This document shows positions 36,401 through 48,400 of a stretch of DNA of 64,000 nucleotides, piece after piece (position 1 is the first letter of the stretch; each line of letters opens with the position of its first letter). Under the pieces are notes generated by a model. It was not told the DNA's origin, did not search any database, and saw only the letters and a list, made by a program, of their open reading frames with translations. Position numbers and translations under genes: made by a program. Location of the stretch: the NCBI RefSeq assembly GCF_030272615.1, contig NC_081409.1:242975924-243039923 (forward strand), in the 5' to 3' direction. The DNA comes from Cryptomeria japonica. Taxonomy: Eukaryota; Streptophyta; Pinopsida; Cupressales; Cupressaceae.

Positions 36401-39400
36401 TTCGCAAATTTCGAGGGTTTTTTTCACGAGTCGAATATGTCGTTTAACATTTAAAACCCTAAAGCAAAGGCAAAAATAAAAAATCGTGAAACCATTCCAC
36501 GCCACGCATGGTGAAAAAGGAAAACCGAAAAATCGCAAAAGTTCGAAACCATTAACAAGCGACGGCACAGCGGTTTGAGGAGGCGCGCCGACGAGAGGCG
36601 CGCGACGGCACAGAGGTGAAAGGAGGCACGCAGACACAGAGGAGGCGCGCGACGACGACGGGAGGCGCCACGGCAGGAGGGCTTCGGCATCCATTTTTTC
36701 CTGCAGGTTTGATATTAATTTTTTTATTATAGTTTGCTATAGTTTGTTAAATTTTATTATAGTTAAAAAAATTTATTAGTTTGTTAAATTTTAATATTTA
36801 TTATAGTTTGTTAACTTTGTTTAATAGTTTGCTAATTAAATTGTTTGTTAAATGAAAACAAACAATCTAATAAAAATATAATTTTTCATTAGATTGTTTG
36901 TTTTCATTTAACAAACAATTTACAAACTATTAAATAAAGTTAAACTATAATAATTTTTTTTAAAAACTACTCATATTTAAAATATTAAAAATAATAATAA
37001 TTTAATAATAGGTATATTTTTTAAAAACCTATAATAATAATTTAATAATAGGTATATTTTTTAATAATTTCATAATTATAATAATTTCACTTTTATTTTA
37101 AATAAATTATTAAATTTAATTTTATATATTTAACATTTATAATCTATTGTTTAATATTAAATATTAATTTTATTTTTTTTAATTTGTTGTAGAAATCATA
37201 ATGGCAACGACTACTACCTCTACTCCTCAAAGCTCTACTCCTCAACGGACTTTCAAAACTGACCCAAATTCACCTTTATGGAAATATGTCAAAATAATAG
37301 ACCAAGTAAAAGGTGGTGGAACATTTTTATGGATATGCAACTTCTGTAGTGTGAAAAAAACTAGCTCCTACAGTCGTGTCAAAGCCCATTTTTGTGCCAT
37401 TCCCCAACAAGGAATCAAACCATGTCTAGGAAAGGATGGAAATGGGATGTCACCTCAAGAAATAGCAGGATATATTAGAGAGCAAGAGGAAGCAGATGCA
37501 AGAGTTGGTCGTGCCTCAAACCATCCTTTGTTGATAGGAAGAGGAAGTAGATCAAAGAGGCCCCCTACTTCTCCATCTTATAGCGATTTTCCTGATATCG
37601 TGGTAGAGAGCCACCCATTCTTGGACCCAATTAGTGAAGAACCTGTTATTGTGAAGAGAAGCAGGGGACCATTAGAGAGAGCATTTAAGAATGATGCTAG
37701 AGAGATTGCAGATCAATCCGTTGGAAGATGTCTATATGCAAACGGTTTGTCATTTAATGTGGTACGATCACCATATTGGCAGGATATGTTGAGAAAGGTA
37801 AATGAGGCTCCACAAGGGTACACAGGGCCAAGTTATGAGAAGGTGCGTAGCACCTTACTAGCAAAGGAGGTAAAAAACATAGACAATGCATTGGGTCCCA
37901 TTAGAAATTCATGGAAACAAACAGGGGTGTCCATCATTTCAGATGGATGGAAGGATACCAAAAATCGGCCATTAATTAATGTAATTGCAGTGTGCCCTAA
38001 AGGGGCAATGTTTCTGAAAGTTGTGGATTGTGAGGGACAGGTGAAGGATGCACAATTTATTGCTAACATCCTTATACAATGCATTCAGGATGTGGGAGCT
38101 CAAAATGTTGTCCAAGTAATAACGGACAATGCAAAGAATTGTAGAGCTGCAAGTATGTTGATTGAGACACGATTTGAACACATATTTTGGACACCTTGTG
38201 CTGTCCACTCTCTCAACCTCATGCTACAAAAGATAGGTAGGAAAATACATTGGATCAAACAAATTTATGTTGAGGCTGAAGAGATCCAAATGTTCATCAC
38301 AAACCATAACATGTCACAAGCCATTTTCAGATCATTTTCACAGTTGGAGTTGCTAAAGGTAATTGAAACACTTCAATTTTTAAAATCTACATTTCACTTT
38401 GATGGTTACTTAATTTTTATTTTTTTATCATGTCTTCTTTGTATTCTAATTTTTATTTTTAATTTTTGAATAGGTTGCCGAGATTCGATTTGCATCCAAC
38501 ACAATCGTCTTGAGGCGACTTGTGAAGGTGCGACAGCCACTTGCTAGAATGGTAATTAGTCAAAGTTGGTCCCTATGGAGGCAATCCAATACTGAAAGGG
38601 CAGCAAATGTAAAGCGCATGATCCTAGATGACACTTGGTGGGATCGAGTGGAATATCTTTTGAGTTTCACTGAGCCCATCATGAGTATGATCCATTATAC
38701 TGATATGGATCACCCATGTTTGGGAGAGGTATATGATGGCATTGACTCCATGATTGAGAAAATGAAAGCCATCATCAATGCAAAAGAGCAAGATCCCGAA
38801 GAAACTTTCTTCAAAGAGGTTCAATCAATTTGTGTTGAGCGGTGGAACAAAATGACCACCCCACTACATCTTCTTGCATTTGCATTGACTCCCAAATTTT
38901 ATAGTGATGAAATGCTTGCTAAGCCATCAAGGGTACCACCATATAGAGATTCAGAAGTCAGTGAAGGGTGTAGGACAGCACTTACTAAACTCTTCCCAGA
39001 TTCTGAAATGGAGGATTTAATGACAAGTGAGTTTGCTGATTTTGTAGCCTCCAATGGTCAAAGTGTTTCCGCTCTCTGTGACAAGTATAAAAAGGATTCT
39101 CATGCTTGGTGGTACCTCAATGGCCATACATCACCAAACCTTCAAACTCTTGCAATCAAAGTTTTATCGCAAGTAAGTTTCTTAATTTTTATTGCTCTCT
39201 AAATTTAGATTTTTTACTATTTTATAATTGTCACCCTCTCACTTTGTGTCAATTATTCAATAGGTTGCTAGTTCCTCTTCATCTGAGCGAAATTGGAGCA
39301 CATACTCCTTTATCCACTCAATGAAACCCAACCGACTGGCAGCAAGTAAGGCGGAAGAGCTCGTTTATGTGCATTCAAACTTGCACCTTCTTACTCATAA

Positions 39401-42400
39401 ACAAAATGAGTATAAGGATGGGAGCACAAAGTTTTGGGATGTAGATCCAGAGCGAACTGATTTGGATTTTTCAGCTGCCACACAATCTTTACTTTCTGGG
39501 GAGTCTGATAGCCAATGTGCTGCTAGTGCAAGTGGCAGTGAGGCTGCATGTGGTTCCAGTACTCTACCTACATCATCTAATGTCAATGATGATGTTGATC
39601 TTGATCTTCCTAGTGACCCATATGATGCTATTGCTGATTATTAGTTGTGTTATTTTATTGTTGAACGGTTGAGCCAGTGAACAATGAATTTGATATCTAT
39701 CATAACATTCAAAGTTTGACAAATGGATATTTCATATTAGATTAGACTTATAGTAAATTTGTAATTTTGTTATAGACTTATAGACTTATAGTTATATCAA
39801 TATGAATCATATATGATAGTTCCAAGTTTTGTTTAGCATATGGATCATGGATGATTTGTGGGATTCTAAATTTAATTTTTGTTTCTACTTATTAGACTGT
39901 ATATATGTATATATTTATGTTTTTACATTTTTTTGTACGGACGTACCCAGCCCCCCCTAAAAAAATTGCCATACCAGCGTACCATACCCACGTACCCGTA
40001 CCGGCAACTTAGGTGCTAAGTGATCAGGCCACGATTCTGAGAATTCTGTGTGGTATTCAATTTGAGCAGGGTTGCATTTTGAGTGGTCCAAAACAAAGAA
40101 ATGTTTTCTGGGAGCTGCAATTGATGGATTATTGAATATTCTTCTTGAACATTCTGGTTGTGACTGTTAATGTTTTAGAAGTTATGAAGCGATAAATTTT
40201 CAGAAGTCAATGGATGTAAGATACTTGCAGTGCAACTGGGTTTCAGCGTATAATTTTATCAGTAAAAGAGTCTTCAGATTGTTTCAGAGAGATATCTTTT
40301 TGAAATCTGGAAGTGTTACGTTCTGCTGTGTCTTTATGTCAATATTGTTCTGTGGTTCTGAGTTTCAAAAGCAGAGTTATCTGGGGTGGAACTTCCTTTG
40401 AGGTTGAGGTTTCATTATTTCTGAGTCGGTGCTCTCTTCAGTATAAGGTTGAGGTCTTTGTTGATCACAGTTGGTGCTCTGTGAGAGTTGGTGCTCTCTT
40501 TCATCAATTTCTCTGTAATTTGGGTTGGTGCCCATTCATGCTAATAAAAGTATTTTGATGCCTTGGTTTTTCACCCGAAAGGGTTTTCCATGAGAAATCT
40601 TGTGTTCTTGTGTTCTAAATCTTTTTATGAATTTTTAGTGTCAAGTTGAAAATCTGGGTCAACTTTGGAAACACTGAGACCCCCACTCTCAGTGTTTCCT
40701 GAGTGTTTCTCAATACTGACCAGTAAAACTTGTTGGGATTAGCCAAAATCAAAATGCACAATACAACCTTCTACAAGTGAATCCAAATTAGCACACACAT
40801 AGCAATAACTATCATAAATAATGAGAGTATAAAATACAAAGTAAAGCCTTGCATGTATGCAACAATGACTGACTACCCCACCAAATGTGCAACATTTGTG
40901 AGCTCACTTAACAAGTGTGTGAGAAAGAGTCAAATATGAATGTACTAGGTGTCTCATCCAAATTAGCACACCCATAGCAGTATCTATCATACATAATGAG
41001 AGTGTATAAAATACAAAGTAAAGCCTTGCATGTATGCAACAATGACTGGCTACCCCACCAAATGTGCAACATTTGTGAGCTCACTTAACAAGTGTGTGAG
41101 AAAGTGTCAAATATGAATGTACTAGGTGTCTCACAGAATGAGGACACGTCTCAACCACATGAGGTGAGACAAAACTCTAAAAGTCCCTAAGTGGAGGTTT
41201 AAGCGACAGGAATAGGACTCTCTCTAAGTATGCTATTAGCTAACTAGTTTAATAAAGTCACTATTTACACCAACAAAACTCAATATTCCATTTACATACT
41301 GTTAACATTCTAATTCATAGTATGAACAAGTGAAAACTAAAACTGTCATCTATGATACTGGCCTGGAATTTGAAATTACATAAATGAAACTCTAGACTGC
41401 AATTACATTGAAGTTGAAGTTTTACGCTAAATGAACCAGACTGCAATTACACTTAGCTTATAAAGTATTACACCAAATAAACCAGACTGAATTTACACTG
41501 AATGAAACTCCAGAATGAAATTATGCTGAAGCATTGCAGCATTTCATTATTAAAAAGTTAAATTTGAATTATTAGAATATTTATTTTCTATATTATATTT
41601 AAATTTTAAAAAAATATTTTATTTACTACACACAAATTATTGACATAAACTAACTGCTCCATTTTCCAATTTATAAATTATTTCAATTTGAATTTTCTAT
41701 GTATAAACTATTGATTTACAAACTCAATTTCATTTGTTTGGATTCCTCATTCTAAAAAATATTGTTCAATGTTTGTTTTTCAAATTTACTGTTGTAGGTC
41801 CATAGGATAATGCTATCATAATGTTGGCCAGTTCTAGCTCCATTGCCCAACCCTAATTCAAAATTAACCAAAATTCATCTTTGTAGAGGCATGTAAAAAA
41901 GATATAGCAGATTTTAGGTGGTAGAACATATGTTTGGATATGCAGCAGGTGTTGTTAAAGGTATACAAGTTCATACGACTGAGTGAAAGCACATTTGTGT
42001 GTTATTCATGCAATGGAAACTAGAACCTATCCAAGAAAAAATGGTGTGTACCTGTGCCAACTCAAAAAATAACATAATATATCAAAAAGCAAGAGGAAAC
42101 ATGTAAGAGTTGCCCTTAGAACAAAGCATCCTTTGAGGAGAGCGAAGGGGTCACAAAGGCAACCTGCTCTCCATCCCATACTATCATTCATCATGATGCA
42201 GTAGAAAGCCACTCAGTTTTGGACAATAATGAAGAAGAGTATGTTAATATGAATGAAGAGCAAGGAAGCCATTAGAGAGGGTGTTTCAAAATGATGTCAA
42301 AGAGATTACTAATCAAACCGTTCCAAGATGCATCAACACAAATGTTTTGTCTTTCAATGTTGTTTGATCACCATATTAGCAAAATATGATAAGAAAAGTA

Positions 42401-45400
42401 AATGATGCTCAAAAAGTGTACGTGGGCCCAAGTTATGAGAAATGTGTAACACCTTATTGTAAGAGGTAAAAAAATATAAAAAAATTATTGGCTGACATCA
42501 GGGCCTCATAAAAACAAATAGAGTGTTTGATCATTTATAATGGATAGAAGGTTACATAAAGTAGGCCATAAATCAATGTGATTGCAGCATGCCCAAAGGA
42601 ACAATGTTTTGGAAGTCATGGATTATGTGGGGCAACAGAAGGATGCACAATTTATTGCTAACATTACTATACAGTACAATCAAGAAGTAGGCCCTCAAAA
42701 TGTTTTCCAAGTCATAACTAACAATGCAAGGAACTGCAAAGTGTGTAATGTCCCCACTTTGAAATACAATTTAATGATAAATGATAATAATAAGATTAAA
42801 ATTAAAATATAAAAGAATACAATTAAATATAATTAAATTTTAATTATGTTACTGAATGGTCAAAGACATGAAATAAAAAGTTGTGACTCCCTCAAACATG
42901 AGCTATAAAAGGGAGAAGAGAACCTCATTTGAGGGGATAATTTCAAGAATCAGATGTGCAGATCTGAATGAGAAAGGTTGTGTTCCTTTCAAAAGGCAGA
43001 AATAATGAAGAATTGCACTCTTTCGAAGGGTGCTAATGGTGGAAAGGGTGTGTCTCTTGCCAAAGGGGCATACATGATGAAGAGGTGTGACCTCTCCCTC
43101 ATTTGAGGGGATAATTTCAAGAATCAGAAGTGCAGATCTGAATGACAAAGGTTGTATTCCTTTCAAAAGGCAGAAATAATGAAGAGTTGCACTCTTTTGA
43201 AGGGTGCTAATGGTGGAAAGGGTGTGTCTCTTGCCAAAGGGGCATACATGATGAAGAGGTGTGACCTCTCCCTCGCATTGGAGGATATGAAAAGGAGAAA
43301 GTCTCATTTGAGGAGGACATCCAAGGGAGATCAATTTGAAGAATAATTTATTATTCTCAAAAGGCAGCAATGAAGAGTAATGACTCATTTCTTATGAAGA
43401 GGTGTGACTTCCCACAAATGAAGATATAAAGAAGAGATTCATTCAATTGAGAAGGGGGAATTGGAGGAACCATCCATAAGATCAAAGAAGAAAAGAAAGT
43501 CGATGGATCAATATCTAATATCAGAATTAATAAGGGCGAAAATTAGCAGACTTTGATATTTACAAGGGCAAGATTCAGGGCAATCCCAAAAGGGGACATT
43601 ACAAGGCTGGTATGTTGGTTGATAGACAATTCTCGCATATATTTTGGACACCTTGTATTCTCCACTGGCTCAACCTCATGCCACAAAAGGTGGGCACGAA
43701 AATAAATGAGACCAAAGAGATTCAAATGTTCATCACAAACAACCACATGTCACAAGCCATTGCCAAAGCATTCTCGCAATTGAAGTTACTAAAGGTAATT
43801 GAAACAATGCACTTTTTAAACTTTATGTTTCACATGGGCAAAGTATTTCTTTAAATTGAAGTAAGCATTCTTCTTTGATTTTGATTTTTTAGTTTTTCAT
43901 TTTCAAATAGGTTGTTAAAACCAAATTTGCATCAAACACAATCATTTTGAGATGATCGTGAAGCTGCAAGAGGCACTTTCTAGCAAGATCATCAATCAAT
44001 CTTGGTCCATATGGAGGCAATCCAATATTGAGAGGGCAGCTAATGTAAAGCAAATGATCCTAGATGACACTTGGTGGGATCGCGTGGAATAGCTTCTAAG
44101 GAGAGATTTCCAATGGTGTTGACTCAATAATTGAAAAGATGAATTCCAACATAAATGAAAAAGAGAAGATCATGAAAAAACTTTCTCCAAAGAGGTACAA
44201 TCAATTGGTGTTAAAAAATGGAACAAAATGACCACCCCACTCCATCTTCTTGCCTATACATTGACTCCCAAATATAACAATGAAGAAATCTTTGCCATGC
44301 AACAAGGGCACCACCATATCGTGATGCAAAACTCATCAAAGAGTATAAGAAAGCACTAACTAAACTCTTCCCTAATCCTAATGTGGAGGATGTAGTTATA
44401 AGTGAGTTTGCTAACTTTGTAGCCTAGTCAAAGGGTCTTTGCTCTTCGTGATGGGTATAGGAAGGATACTCACTCTTAATGGTACCTCAAAGGCCATTAA
44501 TTGCCACAACTCTAGACTCTTACAATCAAAATATTATCACAAGTAAGCTTATTGATGTTTACCATGCTTGCTAAATTTGAATTTTTTCATTTTAAAAACT
44601 CCTATTTTCAAATTTGAAATTTGACATACAAATTATTAATTTAATAACTCCAACTTTGTCACTTTGCTTCAATAGGATGATGATTCCTCTTCATCTAAAC
44701 TGAATTGGAGTACAAACTCCACTCACTCAATGAAGTGCAACCAAATAGCAATACAACAGAAGTGTTGATTTACATGCCTTCCAACTTACACCTTCTTACT
44801 CGCAAAGATAATGAATACATGGAAGGTACGATGAAGATGTGGGATGTAGACCTAAAGCGGATTGACTTGGATATTTCTATTGTTGCAAAATCTTGTTTGG
44901 GAAAGAGCCAATGTACCCCAAGGACAAATCCCCAAGGCTTTTCCACAATTATGGGCATGGGGACAAGGACAAAAGGTCCCTCTATAACATCCCCTTCTGT
45001 TGAGTAGTCGGAAGTGTCCCTTTTAGCCTACTTTATTCCCATAGGCTAATTTTGGGCTTTGTTAGGGAAAAAATTTATTTATTGAATAAAATTGTCCAAA
45101 ACATTTTTAATTTGTTTAATAAAGTGACCTTAAGTATTTTAAAGGGCAAATATGATGACTTTATAAAAGCGACTTAAATGATATATCTTAAGGAGGAAAT
45201 TAAAAGTACCTTTGGGAAAGTTCTATGGGAAATTATAAAAAGTGATTTTGGAGCTTATTTGAATATGTTGGGTTTTAGTTTTTTTGTGAGCCTAGAAACT
45301 TTTAAGCAGAGCAACGAAGGAAATTAGTTTCAATGGTGAGACATCAATCTTAGTCAGATTGCAAGTGAAATCACACTGGTTTCATGCAAGTGTTTAACGA

Positions 45401-48400
45401 TTGAAGTTTTGATAATAATCTGAAATTTTCCAGAGGTTTGCAAGCGAATGAAAAATTATTGTTTCTCCAATTTTTGGATTAAAGTTGATCATTTTGGTTG
45501 TCTATCGAGATCAATGCAAGAAAAGGATGTGAGGTTCTTAGTTGCCAAGCACATGGGTCCTATTTTGGTGGCACGGAGAGGTTACTTTGTTGGGCATAGG
45601 AAAAGTCATATTCCTAGACATGAATGACATTCCTCCTAGGCGACTTCATTAGTGGGCCACGAGTTGCATTATAGCTGGTGATTGCAGCTGGGCATGAAAT
45701 TTTATGACTGGTGTGAGAATTATAAATGTTGGGCAAACTTCTTGTTGGGCATAATACTTCCTCCATTATTGGCATGAAAGTGAGTTTATTTGGGCATGGA
45801 AATTATATTTGTCGGGAATGTCTCTATTGAGAGAGGGTTTTAAGGCGATTTGACATTCATTCTGTTGGTCAAACTCTATCCTTGGCATAAGGAATATATG
45901 TTATTCGATGTCCTTAAGAGGTTGTTGTGAGGAGCTGAAGGTGTTTAAAAGGGGCTGTGAGGGTTGAGAACTATCCATGTACCAAGCACAGTCATCTTTG
46001 AGTGAAAGGGCAAGCCATGAAGAACAACTTTGACCTTTAGGAAAATTCAGTCACTTCTTTGGGGCAATTAAAAGGTTAAAGCATTGTGTTTACCATTTTC
46101 CTATGCTCCCTGGGGACTTATCCCCTGCCCCTAGAATCTGTGTAATGTCCCCTATTGGGATATTACTTTATTTTGCCCTAAAATCACTAAATGGGATATG
46201 AAGTATATTAAAGAAATGGCATTGCCAACTTTGGGTCTTGATTTAAGGCCTGCAACCAGGTTAGTGTCATTCTAATATCCGTGAAAAACTGGAAATCATA
46301 TAATTAACAATTTGTTTAAGAGATTCCTAACCACCATCGTAAGTTACATAATATGTATGAGGGATTCAATAACACTTCCCCTAGCAACCTCTCTACATTA
46401 TGGAGTACCTTGGGGGATTACATAAGGCTCAAAGAAAGGTGTTAATGGATAGTGATACTAACTTTCAATTGAGTAATCTTATAAATAATATAATATCATA
46501 AACAAATTGGAAATTGTCCATCGGGTCAGTGTAATGTCCCCATTTTGAAATAAGATTTAATATTAAATGTTAATGATATAATTAAAATATGACAGAATAA
46601 AAATAAAATAATTAAAATTTTGTGAAGTTTGAAAACAGATTGCAAGACTGATTTAATTGTAACTGCCGGCTAACCTTGTGAGAATCATGTATTGTATCCT
46701 TATTATACTCTTCCTGGCTTACTTTGGATCAGTTGCTACAATGCTCTTCCTGGCCGACTTTGGATCAGTCGCCCCTTATAGGGAATTTCAAATAAAATAT
46801 AGTAATTGCTGATGTGACCAACCACCCTTAGCCGACTACAAGAGAAACCTTTTTTCTGAAGAATATTAATTCTCTATGCTGGCCGACCTGCAGCTGTTTG
46901 GTGCCTCTTTTTGGTGTTTTTAAATGAAAATAAAATAGAATATTTTATTCTGCTTGAGGCCAACATCTTTTGGAGGGTTACATCATTTGATGAAAGGGTG
47001 CATTATTAGATATAAATAGAGGATGCAAAGAGGTTTTTCAAGGAAAAAATATCAAATATCTTTCCTATAAAAAGGCAGAGTTAAGAGCAGATATTTATCA
47101 GATTTTAAGGGCAGATTTTAAAAGAGGTTTATGTGCAGATCCAAAAGGGATCAAGAATTGGAATAAGTGTGAATCTGATGTTTATATTGAAGAGATCAAA
47201 TCATCATCAAACATCAAATGCAAATATAGAAAGACAAACGAGATATAAAGACAGAACTAGTTTCAGAGATATTAAGAAAGTCAGCAGACTATGATCAGTG
47301 CTTGGTATGAGGAAGAATGCAAAGAATCCTGATCTGGCTGATTTATTATCTTGTTTTCCATTTAATAGGAAATAGGAATATATGCAGATAATCTATGGCT
47401 TCTAATATATATAGATATGCATAATTAATGATAATGAAGATTCCTTTAAAGCTTCAGCCAATCTGCTGTCCCATTATGGAGGAGAGATATGTGCATATGA
47501 GGAATGCAAGTAGCATAATGCTCCATTCGAGTTGACTAACCCCAGGTGGGGCTGGGAGGCTGGAAGCTTGATGGATAGGCTCAAGGCGCCTTGTATGATC
47601 TCCTATAGTGCTTCATAGTGTGGAGGAGTTATTGGGTTAAGCCTTAAGGGAATCCCACATGCACATTATGAATATTATAATGATGATTAGAATTCTATTT
47701 GTAACATTGTTGGATTATTTGTTTATTCATCTTTTGATAACTAACGTGATTGCATGCTCTAAATCAAGATATTAAGTTGACAATTTACATTTCCCAAACA
47801 TAATCAATACCTCATTTAGGAACTCTAGGGCAAATTGAGTTAAGTCATAATAGGGTACATTACAGCCAGACCAACCAGTGAGTAAAGGTTTAAGTCTTGG
47901 GTTAGATCCTAAGGTTGATTCAATCCACAGCTCCAGTTGCGGTAAGGAGAGCTGGCATAGGGCATTTCCTAAGGCAGAACTTAGGCCTGTAAATTCTCCA
48001 GATACCCTTACCAAAAAAGAAAACAATTTTAAAATTCGCTAAACATAAAAGATTTTAAATTCCATACTTTAATTGATCTGCCCAGACTTCTAACAAGTTC
48101 AAGTTTACCGATATAAGCATTGACCATGTAAGTTGGGATAAGATCAAGTAAGAAACTAAAAATCAATAGCCTTTTTAATGAAAGATCACAGCTCGAATCC
48201 TTAAACAGACATGTTAATGACTAAAAATGCATAACATAATGCATCAAATTGATTGTAGCATTCTTCTGGTTCAAAGTAGTGTATTTTACCAAACAAAAAG
48301 GAATTACATTTCAAAATTTGCATTGAATACCTACCAAAGAAAAACCAACAAATGTTTCTTTACCCATCATATAAAACTTTTAAAAAATGAACTGACCACA

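Larger units (their letters stand above)
27863..40712 (+). mobile_element. Solo LTR of about 1.9 kb, split by three nested elements
   Basis: The LTR begins TGTTGGATATTTGTGTCATT at 27863 and ends GAGTGTTTCTCA at 40712. The 5-bp flanks are ATACT at 27858-27862 and ATACT at 40713-40717. With the inserted elements removed it is about 1,893 bp (27863-28669, 33829-34180, 36157-36198, 40021-40712). The right part carries the R/U5-type phrases of plant Copia LTRs: repeated TTGGTGC, TTCACCCGAAAGGGTTTTCC and TCTTGTGTTCTTG. No internal domain or second LTR of this family is present, hence a solo LTR. The matching TG/CA ends and target duplication across 12.8 kb make the reconstruction firm. Confidence 0.8.
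41760..44982 (+). pseudogene. Decayed second hAT transposase copy, interrupted by an insertion
   Basis: Nucleotide similarity to the intact hAT gene runs in the same order. The start region follows a shared TTGTTGTAG/GTTGTAG context; then come ACATATGTTTGGATATGCA, the region CACAATTTATTGCTAACATT (near 42648) and the [15 protein letters not shown] frame (43624-43674). Next are the conserved intron donor CTAAAGGTAATTGAAAC (43790) with its CAAATAG acceptor, the GATGACACTTGGTGGGATCG segment (44058) and the third-exon end. Stops and frameshifts are everywhere. Insertion 42744-43603 splits it. I could not identify its inverted repeats. Confidence 0.8.

Noticed and set aside
36398-36694. Two overlapping minus-strand frames in the hAT left part
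   Set aside because: Arg/Ala/Pro-rich translation of the GC-rich subterminal and leader zone; no conserved motif, and the location before the transposase gene explains the composition.
42903-43388. 161-codon minus-strand open frame with an internally repeated protein sequence
   Set aside because: It lies wholly inside the 860-bp LTR-like insertion and is explained by a 174-bp DNA tandem duplication. The opposite strand is equally open and no known motif is present.
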